DNA from: Streptomyces sp. NBC_01306
Lineage (GTDB): Bacteria; Actinomycetota; Actinomycetes; Streptomycetales; Streptomycetaceae
DNA length: 64,000 nucleotides
NCBI RefSeq assembly: GCF_026340465.1
Contig: NZ_JAPEPC010000001.1
Location: 1,925,501 to 1,989,500 of the forward strand
Direction of reading: 5' to 3'
In this document: piece by piece, positions 53,125 through 62,004 of the stretch
How positions within the stretch are numbered: position 1 is the first letter of the stretch
Layout of the letters: every line of letters starts with the position of its first letter
The notes under the pieces: model-generated
The model's input: the letters and a program-made list of their open reading frames with translations, nothing else
Told to the model about the DNA's origin: nothing
The model's database searches: none
Program-made: the position numbers and the translations under genes

Positions 53125-54237
53125 TCAGATACGGCCCCGACGCGCCCGGCGGGCCCGGCGCACCAGTGCCGCCGTACCGAGCAGGGCGACCGTCGCGCCC
53201 GCCGCGCCCGCGGCAGTGGCGTCCTTGCGGCCGAGCCTGCGGCCCGCGACGGTGTGCCGCCCGGCGACCTCCTCCAGGAGCTCCGCGAGGACGTCCTCGT
53301 TGGTCCACCGGGGCCGCCAGCCCGCGTCGTGCAGCCTGCCGACACTGACCACCCAGGGGTGCATTGTGTACGCCAGGTCACCGGCGGGCGACGGGGTGAG
53401 GCCGATCCGGTGCAGCCGGGCGGCGGCGCCGAGGGCGACGGCGGACGGCAGTTCCATCCGGCGGATGCCGCTGAGCTCCTCGACCTCGTCCTGTTCCAGC
53501 CAGCCGTCGCAGCCGACCGCGAACTCCCCGTCGACCTTTTCGAGCGCGGCGTACTCCAGCGCGCTGACCAGGTCGTCCACATGGCAGAACTGCCAGGTGG
53601 GGCGGGTGCCCGCGACCACGAGCAGCCGGGGGGACTCGAAGTAGCGGGTCAGCGCGGTGTCCGTACCGCCCACCAGGACCGTGGGCCTGACCACGGTGAC
53701 GTTCAGACCGGGGTGCGCACGCGGCGCGCGGCGGCCGAGCCGCTCGATCTCCAGCAGGTCACTGACACCGGTGGCCTCGGCGGTCGCCCGCAGTTCGGCG
53801 TCCTCGGAGAGCGGGATGTCGTTGTCCGGCAGGGCGCCGTAGACCATCGCCGACGTGCAGAGCACGACACGGTGGACACCGGCGGCAGCGGCGGCCGTCA
53901 GGACCGTCTGGGTGCCGCGGACGTTGTAGGCGGAACGGGCGGCCGCGTCGGTCTCCAGATCGAGGTCGAGCGCGAGGTGCACCACGACGTCTGCGCCGCG
54001 CAGCTTCTCGGCGATCGCCGGGTCGCGCACGTCAAGGATGTGCCACTGGGCCTCGGCCACGTCGCCGCGCCGCTCGTCCATGGCCACGACCCGCTTGACC
54101 TCGTCGGACTCGGCCAGCCGCCGGGTCAGCAGGGCACCGGTACCGGAGGCGGCTCCGGTGACCGCGACGACGGGTCCTCGGGAGGGCTTGGTTGAGAGGT
54201 TTCGCGCTGCGCGAACCTGCGGATCTGGGGAACTCAC
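53125..54237 (-). CDS. NAD-dependent epimerase/dehydratase (extended SDR)
   Basis: A 370-residue SDR-fold protein. The nucleotide loop is VAVTGAASGTGALLTRRL (GxxGxxG), followed by Asp in MDERRGD, and a TSAMVYGA stretch in which the usual SDR YxxxK is not obvious, so it could be an atypical member. A hydrophobic, Arg-ended C-terminus (VALLGTAALVRRARRARRGR) looks like a membrane anchor. The GTG at 54237 has GGAGA seven bases before it. It is divergent from the DUF2342 gene. Substrate unknown. Confidence 0.85.
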   Translation of the reverse strand: MSSPDPQVRAARNLSTKPSRGPVVAVTGAASGTGALLTRRLAESDEVKRVVAMDERRGDVAEAQWHILDVRDPAIAEKLRGADVVVHLALDLDLETDAAARSAYNVRGTQTVLTAAAAAGVHRVVLCTSAMVYGALPDNDIPLSEDAELRATAEATGVSDLLEIERLGRRAPRAHPGLNVTVVRPTVLVGGTDTALTRYFESPRLLVVAGTRPTWQFCHVDDLVSALEYAALEKVDGEFAVGCDGWLEQDEVEELSGIRRMELPSAVALGAAARLHRIGLTPSPAGDLAYTMHPWVVSVGRLHDAGWRPRWTNEDVLAELLEEVAGRHTVAGRRLGRKDATAAGAAGATVALLGTAALVRRARRARRGRI

Positions 54238-54478
54238 CGGGCGTCTCCAGCGGTTGTCTTCAGTACGTACGCGAACTGACACGTACGGACCAGGTGGCGT
54301 CCATCCTGCCGCAGCCCATGCGTCAGCCAAGCACTGAGCCCTCATCGGGCACCGGTGTCTGTGGAGAGCCGCCCGGTCGGACCCGGCCTGACCGGGCGGT
54401 CACCCCCTACCCTGGGTGGTGTTGTCGGGCAATCGCTGTCGGCCAGTCGGCCGACGGCCCTACGAGCCGAGGAAACCC

Positions 54479-55972
54479 GTGAGTGACACTCCATTCGGAT
54501 TCGGCCTTCCGCCGGAGGAGCCGGAGGACGGCGACGAGGGCAAGAGCAAAGGCAGCCAGGGCGGCGGAAGCTCCCCGCAGAATCCACTCGGGTTCGGTCC
54601 CGGCAGCGGTGGTGACAATCCGTTCGCGGCGATGTTCGGTTCGATGAACCCGAACGACCTCGGCGCAGCCTTCCAGCAGCTCGGCCAGATGCTGAGCTAC
54701 GAGGGCGGCCCGGTCAACTGGGACATGGCCAAGGACATCGCACGGCAGACGGTCGCCCAGGGCACGTCCGACGGCACCAAGGACACCAGTGTGGGCCCGG
54801 CCGAGCGGTCGGCGGTCGAGGAGGCCGTACGTCTGGCCGACCTGTGGCTGGACGGCGCGACCTCGCTGCCCTCCGGGGCCACTACGGCCGTCGCCTGGAG
54901 CCGTGCCGAGTGGGTCGAGGCGACGCTGCCGGTGTGGAAGGACCTCGTCGACCCGGTCGCGGAGCGTGTCGGAGCGGCCATGGGCGGTGTACTGCCCGAG
55001 GAGATGCAGGCCATGGCGGGCCCGCTGCTCGGCATGATGCGGTCCATGGGCGGAGCCATGTTCGGCCAGCAGATCGGGCAGGCGGTCGGTGTCCTCGCCG
55101 GCGAGGTGGTCGGCTCCACCGACATCGGTCTGCCGCTCGGCCCGGCCGGCAAGGCCGCGCTGCTCCCGCTGAACATCGAGGCCTTCGGCAAGGACCTGGG
55201 CATCGACAAGAACGAGGTGCGGCTCTACCTGGCGCTGCGCGAGGCCGCCCATCAGCGGCTCTTCGCACACGTGCCGTGGCTGCGCTCGCATCTGTTCGGC
55301 GCGGTGGAGGGGTACGCCCGCGGCATCAAGGTCGACACCTCGAAGCTGGAGGACGTCGTCGGCCAGCTCGACCCCTCGCACCCCGAGCAGCTGCAGGAAG
55401 CCCTTCAGCAGGGCATGTTCCAGCCGGAGGACACCCCGGAGCAGAAGGCCGCACTGGCCCGTCTGGAGACGGCGCTCGCGCTGGTCGAGGGCTGGGTGGA
55501 CGCCGTGGTCCACGAGGCCGCGAAGACCCGTCTGACCTCGGCGGACGCACTGCGCGAGACGCTGCGCAGGCGCCGGGCATCCGGTGGTCCGGCCGAGCAG
55601 ACGTTCGCCACGCTGATCGGCCTTGAGCTCCGTCCGCGCCGGCTGCGGGACGCCTCGCGGCTGTGGGCCTCGCTCACGGACGCACGGGGTGTCGACGGCC
55701 GGGACGGCCTGTGGGAGCACCCGGACATGCTGCCGACCGCTTCCGACCTGGACGACCCGGACGGCTTCGTCCACCACGAGCACCTGGACTTCTCCGAGCT
55801 GGACAAGATGCTCGGTGAGGCCGCCGGCGGCAGCGGCAGGGCGAGCACCGGCAAGACCGATCTGACCAAGGACACCGGCGACACGAGCGCTGCCGGACCG
55901 GAGGACAGCACCGGCGGGCAGCCCGGCGCGAAGGACGACAACGACGAGAAGAAGGACGACTCCGGCCAGTGA
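54479..55972 (+). CDS. Zinc-dependent metalloprotease family (DUF2342)
   Basis: A 497-residue protein of the DUF2342 family, annotated as zinc-dependent metalloprotease or F420-associated. The N-terminal 60 residues are Gly/Ser-rich. The core has a helical bundle with GPLLGMMRSMGGAMFGQQIG and the candidate zinc-site stretches LREAAHQRLFAHVPW and LALVEGWVDAVVHEA. The C-terminal 60 residues are acidic and Lys-rich, low complexity. GTG 54479 follows GAGGAAA. The stop overlaps the Nudix gene (GTGA). Activity not established here. Confidence 0.85.
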   Translation: MSDTPFGFGLPPEEPEDGDEGKSKGSQGGGSSPQNPLGFGPGSGGDNPFAAMFGSMNPNDLGAAFQQLGQMLSYEGGPVNWDMAKDIARQTVAQGTSDGTKDTSVGPAERSAVEEAVRLADLWLDGATSLPSGATTAVAWSRAEWVEATLPVWKDLVDPVAERVGAAMGGVLPEEMQAMAGPLLGMMRSMGGAMFGQQIGQAVGVLAGEVVGSTDIGLPLGPAGKAALLPLNIEAFGKDLGIDKNEVRLYLALREAAHQRLFAHVPWLRSHLFGAVEGYARGIKVDTSKLEDVVGQLDPSHPEQLQEALQQGMFQPEDTPEQKAALARLETALALVEGWVDAVVHEAAKTRLTSADALRETLRRRRASGGPAEQTFATLIGLELRPRRLRDASRLWASLTDARGVDGRDGLWEHPDMLPTASDLDDPDGFVHHEHLDFSELDKMLGEAAGGSGRASTGKTDLTKDTGDTSAAGPEDSTGGQPGAKDDNDEKKDDSGQ

Positions 55973-56517
55973 CTCACCAGGGCACCCTCCGGGACGACGC
56001 GATCCGCGTACTGAAGGGTCACGAGGGCCAGGACGAGCTGCGCCAGAGCTATCTGGACCATCTGTCGGCCCACCCGGACGGGATGTGGAAGGCCTGCGGG
56101 TCCGGGCATCTCACCGCGAGCGCTCTGGTCCTGGCCCCGGAGCGCGGGCAGGTGCTGCTCACCCTGCACCGGAAGCTGCGGATGTGGCTCCAGATGGGCG
56201 GGCACTGCGAGCCGGGTGACACGACGATGGCGGGAGCCGCCCTGCGCGAGGCGACCGAGGAGTCAGGCATCGAGGGGCTGACGCTGCTGCCCGGCGGCCC
56301 GCTGAGGCTGGACCGGCACTCGATTCCGGCGCCCTGCACCCAGCACTTCGATGTGCAGTACGCGGCCCTGGTCCCGCCGGGAGCGGTGGAACTGATCAGC
56401 GACGAGTCGCTGGACCTCCGGTGGTTCGCCTATGACGAGGTGGCGGACGTCGCCGACCTGTCGGTCCGGCAGCTGGTGGACGCCGCCCGCACGGCGCTCG
56501 GAAAAGCGACCGTCTGA
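55969..56517 (+). CDS. Nudix hydrolase
   Basis: A 182-residue Nudix protein. The Nudix box runs from GGHCEP through REATEESGIEGL, giving G-X5-E...R-E-X2-E-E-X-G with all acidic magnesium ligands. Flanking sequence (LDHLSAHPDGMWKACGSGHL) is typical of an actinobacterial group with unspecified substrate. The GTG overlaps the DUF2342 stop, so both are coupled. A strong hairpin follows. Confidence 0.92.
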   Translation: MTHQGTLRDDAIRVLKGHEGQDELRQSYLDHLSAHPDGMWKACGSGHLTASALVLAPERGQVLLTLHRKLRMWLQMGGHCEPGDTTMAGAALREATEESGIEGLTLLPGGPLRLDRHSIPAPCTQHFDVQYAALVPPGAVELISDESLDLRWFAYDEVADVADLSVRQLVDAARTALGKATV

Positions 56518-56537
56518 GCAGCGACGGCAACTGCTGA

Positions 56538-56575
56538 CGGACGGGGGCGGTCTCCGAAGAGACCGCCCCCGTCCG
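56538..56575. terminator. Terminator after the Nudix gene
   Basis: A 17-bp perfect stem (56538-56554 with 56559-56575), loop CGAA. Confidence 0.92.
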
Positions 56576-56590
56576 GTTCCGCGCACCGTT

Positions 56591-56663
56591 CGCGGTGTTC
56601 AGTTTGCGCGGTGGTCAGTTTGCGCGGTGGTCAGTTTGCGCGGTGGTCAGTTTGCGCGGTGAT
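56591..56663. repeat. 16-bp tandem repeat, about 4.5 copies
   Basis: CAGTTTGCGCGGTGGT is repeated at 56600, 56616, 56632 and 56648 (last copy with GAT for GGT), after a partial copy at 56591-56599. It fills the gap between the terminator and the stop of the AIM24 gene, right up to that stop codon. Confidence 0.92.
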
Positions 56664-57418
56664 CAGTTCCAGACGTTGCCCTGGTTCTGGCCGTGCGCGC
56701 CCTGCTGTCCCATGCCGAACTGCGCCAGCACCCCGTCCCCGATGTTCGCGTGCTGAGGCGGCATCACCTCGCTGGGCTGGACCAGTGCGAAACCCTGGCC
56801 CAGGAAGCTGAGCTCCCAGCCCTCACCGGTGCTGCCGCGCCGACGCCGCACGCCCGACGAGTGCGTCTGCGCCTGCATCTGCACCCGCAGACCGGACGAC
56901 CAGGCGACCACCGCGTCCGCATCGGCGTTGATGTACCTGTCCGGCGTGACCTGCATCATCAGCGGCTGGCCCGAGGTCATCAGCGCGACCCTGCCCCGGC
57001 CGGTGATGTGGAGCTGGTACTTGCCCGATCCCGAGATGCCGTACTGGCTGTCGACCGCGACGACCGTGTGGTTCAGGCTGGAGTCCATCGCGAGCACATA
57101 GGCGCTGTCCACGGTCAGCCCGTCCTGGTCGACGTCGACCAGATGCACGTGCTGCGCCAGATTGGCGAAGTAGACCGTGCCCTGCCCGTGGCAGCGCATC
57201 AGGTCGAGCCCCTCGCCCGTGTACGCCCGCGCGCGCTGCTGCTGGTTCGACTGGTACTCACCGTCGAATTCGATCAGCCCCTGGTACGCGACCATGGCGC
57301 CCTTGCGGGCGAGTACATCGTCGTGTCCGGTCAGCTCGACCCGCAGCAACTGCGGGTTCTGCACCGTGTACCGATCCTGGGTCTGCTGTTCCGTGTAGTT
57401 GAAAAGCGGGCTCTGCAT
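56663..57418 (-). CDS. AIM24-family protein (paralog A)
   Basis: A 251-residue AIM24 (DUF124) domain protein, a double-stranded beta-helix fold. The body shows the family pattern: LARKGAMVAYQG, GQGTVYFAN, GSGKYQLHITGRG and WELSFLGQGFALVQPSE. Residues 225-251 are Gln/Gly-rich. Bacterial role unknown; yeast AIM24 is mitochondrial. The last gene of a three-gene minus-strand cluster; the ATG at 57418 is 16 bases after the stop of paralog B. Tandem repeats begin at its stop. Confidence 0.88.
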   Translation of the reverse strand: MQSPLFNYTEQQTQDRYTVQNPQLLRVELTGHDDVLARKGAMVAYQGLIEFDGEYQSNQQQRARAYTGEGLDLMRCHGQGTVYFANLAQHVHLVDVDQDGLTVDSAYVLAMDSSLNHTVVAVDSQYGISGSGKYQLHITGRGRVALMTSGQPLMMQVTPDRYINADADAVVAWSSGLRVQMQAQTHSSGVRRRRGSTGEGWELSFLGQGFALVQPSEVMPPQHANIGDGVLAQFGMGQQGAHGQNQGNVWN

Positions 57419-57434
57419 GGTGTTCTGGCTCCCC

Positions 57435-58115
57435 TCAGTTCCGGATCCGCAGACGGTCGGTGCTGTCCTCGCTCGGCTGTACGACGACGATGCCCTGCCC
57501 GGAGAAGGCCATCTGGTACGCCTCCCCGCTGCCCCGCCCGATCAGCGAACCGGCCTTGAAGCTGCGCTTGCCCTTCACCTTGAGATTCGGCGACCAGGCG
57601 ACCAGGGCGTCCGGGTCGACATACGTCTCGTCCTCGCCCCTTCCGCAGTCGACGACGATCGGGGTGCCGCGCGAGGTGATGGCGACCCAGCCGCTGCCGG
57701 ACACCTGGATGTTCCACAGGCCCTGGCCGGCGAACTTCGCCATGCCCTTGACCCGCTCCACCCCCCAGGTGAGGCTCGCGTCGAAGGCGAGCAGATTGCT
57801 GCCGTTGACCGACAGCGCGTCGTTGTCGAGGTTGATGATGACGACGTCCGCACCGTAGTCGGCGAGGTAGAGCAGGCCGTCGCCCGAGCACTTCATGAGG
57901 GGTGCGCCCTCGCCGGTGATCCAGTCACGGGCGATCTGGCGGACGGCGGGCGGATTCGGCTCGTACTGCACGAAGCCCTCGTACGCGACCATCGAACCGG
58001 TCCGTGCGAGCAGGTCCTGTCCTGTCTGCATGGCGACCTTCAGCATCTTGCTGCCGTGGTTCTCCATGCGGGCCGTGACGGGGGTCGGGGCGAAGCCCGC
58101 GAGCTGCTGGTTCAT
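57435..58115 (-). CDS. AIM24-family protein (paralog B)
   Basis: A 226-residue AIM24 domain protein, similar in plan to its neighbours: LARTGSMVAYEGFVQY, then GDGLLYLADYGAD, GLWNIQVSGSGWVAIT, and SGQGIVVVQPSED at the end. It begins with ATG 58115, 11 bases from the stop of the TerD fusion gene, so all three are one unit. No signal peptide; probably cytoplasmic or membrane-associated. Function unknown. Confidence 0.88.
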   Translation of the reverse strand: MNQQLAGFAPTPVTARMENHGSKMLKVAMQTGQDLLARTGSMVAYEGFVQYEPNPPAVRQIARDWITGEGAPLMKCSGDGLLYLADYGADVVIINLDNDALSVNGSNLLAFDASLTWGVERVKGMAKFAGQGLWNIQVSGSGWVAITSRGTPIVVDCGRGEDETYVDPDALVAWSPNLKVKGKRSFKAGSLIGRGSGEAYQMAFSGQGIVVVQPSEDSTDRLRIRN

Positions 58116-58126
58116 GACGGGCTCCC

Positions 58127-59827
58127 TCAGACCTCGTACGGCTGGACGATGATGAAGTTCCCGGGGGCGCCCCGGAACTGGAGGTTCACGCTCTCGCCGC
58201 TGTCGCCCGCATAGGCGTTCTGCCGCAGCCGCACCTGGCTGGAGACGATCACCTGCGAGGCGGACGACCAGGCGACGACCGCGTTGCAGTCGGCGAAGGT
58301 GGTCGGGGTGACCGGCAGGACCACCGGCACACCGTGCGTCTTGACGATCACCGTGCCGGTGCCCTGGAACTGCATGGTGAACAGCGCCCCGCCGGGAATG
58401 CCGTGGCCCTCGATCCTGCGGACCTCGTACTGCAGGGTCTCGTCGAAGGCGAGCACGTTCTCCGCGGAGACGCAGATGCCGTCGCCCTGGAGCTCGATGG
58501 GGTGCAGATGGGTGCTGTTCTCGGCGAAGAAGACCTGACCGCGGCCGGTGCAGCGCATCAGCTGCATCTCCTGGCCGGTGGCATGTCCCACGATCCGCCC
58601 GGCGAAGCCGGCTCCCTTGTAGCTGAAGTCGACCTTGCCCTGGTACATCACCATGCTGCCCTGACGGGCGAGGACGGGGGTATCACTGACGGTCAGGTCG
58701 GCCCGCATCAGGTACTTGTTCTGCGGGGTCCAGCGCTGCCCTGTGTCCGTTTCGCGGTACTTCTCGAAGGCGGCCTGCAGCCCGGGGCCCGCGAGGGTCG
58801 GCTGATGCTGCCCATAGGGGGCGGGCCCACCGTACGGAGCGGGCTGCCCGGGTGGCGGCTGCTGGCCGTAAGGGTCGGGGAGACCGGGCGGGAGGCCGCC
58901 GTACGGGGCCGGGGCGCCCGGCGGCTGGGCCTGGCCCGGGAACTGGCCGAACTGCGGCGGCTGTTGCTGCTGCGGAAGCTGGGGCGGCTGTGCGTACGGC
59001 GCAGGGGCGGGGGGCGGGGTGGCGGCCCCTTGCAGATGCATCGGCGCGGCCATGGTGGGCGCCGAGTGGATCGGCGGCGGGGTCGGCGCGGGCAGAGGAG
59101 GCGGGGTCGCCGCAGGCAGCGGGGGCGGGGTCGCCGCTCCCCCGGACGCGGGCTGGGGCGTCTGAGCCGGCGGGGCCTGGGGCGGAGCGGCCGGTGCGCC
59201 GAAGGAGGGGGCCGGGTCGGGAGCGGCGGCGGGCGGAGCGAAAGCGGGCGCGCCGAAAGCGGGTGGGGCGGCGGCCTGCTGCGGTGCGGCGGGCTCCTCT
59301 TCGGCGACCTCACCGCCGAAGTTCCTCAGCAGTGCGTCGAGTCCACCGTCGAAGCCCTGGCCTACGGCCGCGAACCGCCAGACGTCCTTCAGATAGAAGT
59401 CGCCCAGCATGACGGCGCGCTCCGTGGTGAACTCGGAGCCGGTGAAGGCGTATCTGACGACCTCGTCGCCACCGGCGACGATACGGATGTACCCGGGCCC
59501 GATCTGCGACATCTGGCCTGCGCCGTCGAGCGTCGCGGTGAACGAGAGCTTCTGGACGGTCGCGGGGATGCGGTCGAGCGTGACACGGAAGGATTCGGTG
59601 TCACCGGCCTGTGCGCCGAGGAGCTGGATCGACTCCTCCGGAGACTTCGGCTGGTTGAAGAAGATGAAATACCGGTCGTCCGAGAGCTGTTCGTCGGCGT
59701 CGAGCCCGAAGCAGCTGATGTCGAAGGTCAGTCCGGCGCCCGCGATCTGTACACCCACATACAGATCCGTGCCCGCTGTCAGGTCACTGATCCTGGCCTT
59801 GTGGCCGCGTTGGAATTGCCTGGCCAT
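58127..59827 (-). CDS. TerD-AIM24 fusion protein
   Basis: A 566-residue two-domain protein. Residues 1-170 are a TerD domain (LYVGVQIAGAGLTFDISCFGLDADEQLSD..RYFIFFNQ), the fold of tellurite-resistance and calcium-binding stress proteins. A linker of about 170 residues is rich in Pro, Ala and Gln. Residues about 355-566 form an AIM24 domain (LARQGSMVMYQGKVDF; MQFQGTGTVIVKT; FRGAPGNFIIVQPYE). The ATG at 59827 begins the three-gene AIM24 unit. Streptomyces TerD proteins affect stress and differentiation; the role of this fusion is unknown. Confidence 0.9.
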   Translation of the reverse strand: MARQFQRGHKARISDLTAGTDLYVGVQIAGAGLTFDISCFGLDADEQLSDDRYFIFFNQPKSPEESIQLLGAQAGDTESFRVTLDRIPATVQKLSFTATLDGAGQMSQIGPGYIRIVAGGDEVVRYAFTGSEFTTERAVMLGDFYLKDVWRFAAVGQGFDGGLDALLRNFGGEVAEEEPAAPQQAAAPPAFGAPAFAPPAAAPDPAPSFGAPAAPPQAPPAQTPQPASGGAATPPPLPAATPPPLPAPTPPPIHSAPTMAAPMHLQGAATPPPAPAPYAQPPQLPQQQQPPQFGQFPGQAQPPGAPAPYGGLPPGLPDPYGQQPPPGQPAPYGGPAPYGQHQPTLAGPGLQAAFEKYRETDTGQRWTPQNKYLMRADLTVSDTPVLARQGSMVMYQGKVDFSYKGAGFAGRIVGHATGQEMQLMRCTGRGQVFFAENSTHLHPIELQGDGICVSAENVLAFDETLQYEVRRIEGHGIPGGALFTMQFQGTGTVIVKTHGVPVVLPVTPTTFADCNAVVAWSSASQVIVSSQVRLRQNAYAGDSGESVNLQFRGAPGNFIIVQPYEV

Positions 59828-60026
59828 ACGTAACGACCGTCCCCCATCCCGAATATGTTCCTTCGCGTCAGGCTAACGGCTGGGACCGACATCCGGCCAA
59901 GCCGGGACAGGCCCGGTACGCAGCCGGTACAGAATCGCCGGGGCGGCCGGTACGGAGTCACCCGGGGTCAGTCGCTGATCACGGCGGGTGTCACCCGGCG
60001 TCACGGGCGACAGGTGACCGGCGCTG

Positions 60027-60623
60027 TCACTCGCCGCGGGCGGCGGGCAGCTGCGGCAGCCGCTCGGCGGCCACCACCCCTTCGAGATACCCCCGGGCCC
60101 GCTCGGTTCGCGGATACGCCTCCAGGAGCTGCCAGAAGCGGGGGCCGTGCCCGGGCACCAGAAGATGGGCCAGCTCGTGGAGCAGCACATAGTCGACGAC
60201 GTACTCCGGCATCCCCTGGAGCCGGTGCGAGAGCCGGATACTGCCCTCCGCCGGAGTGCAGGAGCCCCACCGGGTGTTCTGGTTGGTCACCCACCGCACA
60301 GAATCGGGGCGGGCCCGGCCCGCGAAGTACTGCTCGGACAGCCGCGCCGCGCGGTCGGCGAGCTCGGTGTCGCCGAGGACCCGCTTGCTCTCCTGGGCGG
60401 CGAGCTTGTCGAGCATCACGGTCACCCAGCGCCGTTCCTCGGCGTCCGACATCCGGGCGGGGATGAGCACGATGGTCCGGTCGCCCTCCCGGTAGGCGGA
60501 GACCGTTCTGTTGCGCCGGGAGCTCCTGCGGACCTCGACCGGGCTCGTCGCCGGGCCGCGGGGCGGCTGGCTCTTCGCGCTGCGCGGTGGACTTCCGGCG
60601 GTGTGCAGAGGGTCGACGGGCAC
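60027..60623 (-). CDS. YgjP-like (DUF45) M48-related metallopeptidase
   Basis: A 198-residue zinc-metallopeptidase-like protein. The zinc motif is LLHELAHLLVPGHGPRFW with HELAH and a third ligand His, preceded by TRWGSCTPAEGSIRLS (WGSC is a YgjP hallmark). No signal or membrane segment. The GTG at 60623 begins a Ser/Pro/Arg-rich 40-residue extension; a later start is possible. It is divergent from the E1-like gene. Substrate unknown. Confidence 0.88.
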   Translation of the reverse strand: MPVDPLHTAGSPPRSAKSQPPRGPATSPVEVRRSSRRNRTVSAYREGDRTIVLIPARMSDAEERRWVTVMLDKLAAQESKRVLGDTELADRAARLSEQYFAGRARPDSVRWVTNQNTRWGSCTPAEGSIRLSHRLQGMPEYVVDYVLLHELAHLLVPGHGPRFWQLLEAYPRTERARGYLEGVVAAERLPQLPAARGE

Positions 60624-60820
60624 GCCTCGACGTTACCCGCTGTCAGTGGGGGAAGTCCCGTGCCCATGGCGGTTGAACCTTGATCCATTCCACAGAGTGC
60701 AGCATTCGAATGATCAGCCCACCGGCCCTGTGGATAACTTTCCGCACTGTCCGCGACCTGAGGGCATTCTGACAACAGAGCCGCCGGGACAGCCCGGCGG
60801 ACCGTGAACGGGGGCGTGCG

Positions 60821-61963
60821 ATGCATCCGATGGTGAAGCCCGCGCTGCGGCGCGCATGGCGGGACCGGCAGGCCGTGCAGTTCGGGGTGACTCCCGCACA
60901 GGCGGTGGTGCTCGGCCCGGTGGACCCGGCGACCGGCTGCCTCCTCGGGCTGCTGGACGGCACTCGCGGGATGGAGCGGCTGCGGGAGGAGGCGCGGGCC
61001 ATGCGGCTGCCGGACGGCCAGGTGGACAAGCTGGTCGACCGGTTGGCGAAGGCGGGGTTGATCGACGATGCGACAGCCACGGGTGCGGCGGTCGACGCGT
61101 TACGGAAACGGCCCGGCACGCTGGACCGGCTCCGCCCCGATCTGGCATCACTCTCGCTGGTCCATCCGGAACCGGGCGGCGGTACGGCCCGTCTCGCGGC
61201 CCGGCGGGCCATACGGGTCCAGGTGAGGGGCGCGGGCCGGGTCGGGGGCACCGTGGCGGCGCTGCTCTCGGCCTCCGGGGTGGGGCGGGTCGATGTGCTG
61301 GACGGCGGCTCTGTCACCTCGGGGGACGTGGCACCGGGCGGCCTTCCGGCGGATGCCGTCGGGGAGCGGCGGGACTCGGCGGCGCGCCAGCTGATCCGGC
61401 GCGTCGCGCCCGGTCCGCCACCACGCGCCTCGGCCTCCGCACCCGGCGGCGACGGCGGACCGGGGCTGTCACTGATCGTCATCGCACCGCGCGACGGATT
61501 CGATGCCTACGTGCCCGACCCGGCACTCTCCGCGGAGTGGGTCGCGTCCGGCACGCCTCATCTCTATACGGGCGTGCTCGAAGGGACGGGAGTGGTGGGG
61601 CCACTCGTCCTGCCGGGAGGCACAGCGTGCTCGGGCTGCCTTGCGCTGCGGCGGGGTGAGCGTGATCCGGGCTGGCCCCGGATGGTCGCGCAGTGGCGCT
61701 CGGGCAGACGCGGCTCCGTGCCGGCGTGCGATCTCGGCCTGGCCACAGCGGTGGCGGGGCTGGCGGCAGCACACGCGCTGGCGTTTCTCGACGGCGAGCT
61801 GCCGGCGTCGACGGGGTCGCGTTGGGAGGCGTCCCTGCCGCTGCTCGACTGGCGATCGGCCCGTATCGCACCCCACCCCGACTGCCGCTGTGGTGCGGGT
61901 GGGCACACTGAAGGGGAGCGCGCCTCGGCGGCCGGGGCTCCGCACGACACAATGGCCGGGTAA
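60821..61963 (+). CDS. Orphan E1/ThiF-like protein with helical N-terminal domain
   Basis: A 380-residue protein. Residues 1-90 form a small alpha/beta domain (FGVTPAQAVVLGPVDPATGC; MRLPDGQVDKLVDRLAKAGL), similar in plan to the peptide-binding N-domains of RiPP cyclodehydratase partners. Residues from about 127 make a Rossmann-type E1 core with VRGAGRVGGTVAALLSASG, but the Arg/Asn residues expected after VDVLDGGSVTSGD are not those of active E1 enzymes. Cys pairs CSGC and CRC could bind zinc. No RiPP precursor or YcaO gene is close. It is divergent from the YgjP gene and 41 bases before the ABC1 kinase. Confidence 0.72.
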   Translation: MHPMVKPALRRAWRDRQAVQFGVTPAQAVVLGPVDPATGCLLGLLDGTRGMERLREEARAMRLPDGQVDKLVDRLAKAGLIDDATATGAAVDALRKRPGTLDRLRPDLASLSLVHPEPGGGTARLAARRAIRVQVRGAGRVGGTVAALLSASGVGRVDVLDGGSVTSGDVAPGGLPADAVGERRDSAARQLIRRVAPGPPPRASASAPGGDGGPGLSLIVIAPRDGFDAYVPDPALSAEWVASGTPHLYTGVLEGTGVVGPLVLPGGTACSGCLALRRGERDPGWPRMVAQWRSGRRGSVPACDLGLATAVAGLAAAHALAFLDGELPASTGSRWEASLPLLDWRSARIAPHPDCRCGAGGHTEGERASAAGAPHDTMAG

Positions 61964-62004
61964 CCGCCGTACGCTCCACGGCAGTCTGGGATTTGGAGGG
62001 GCGC

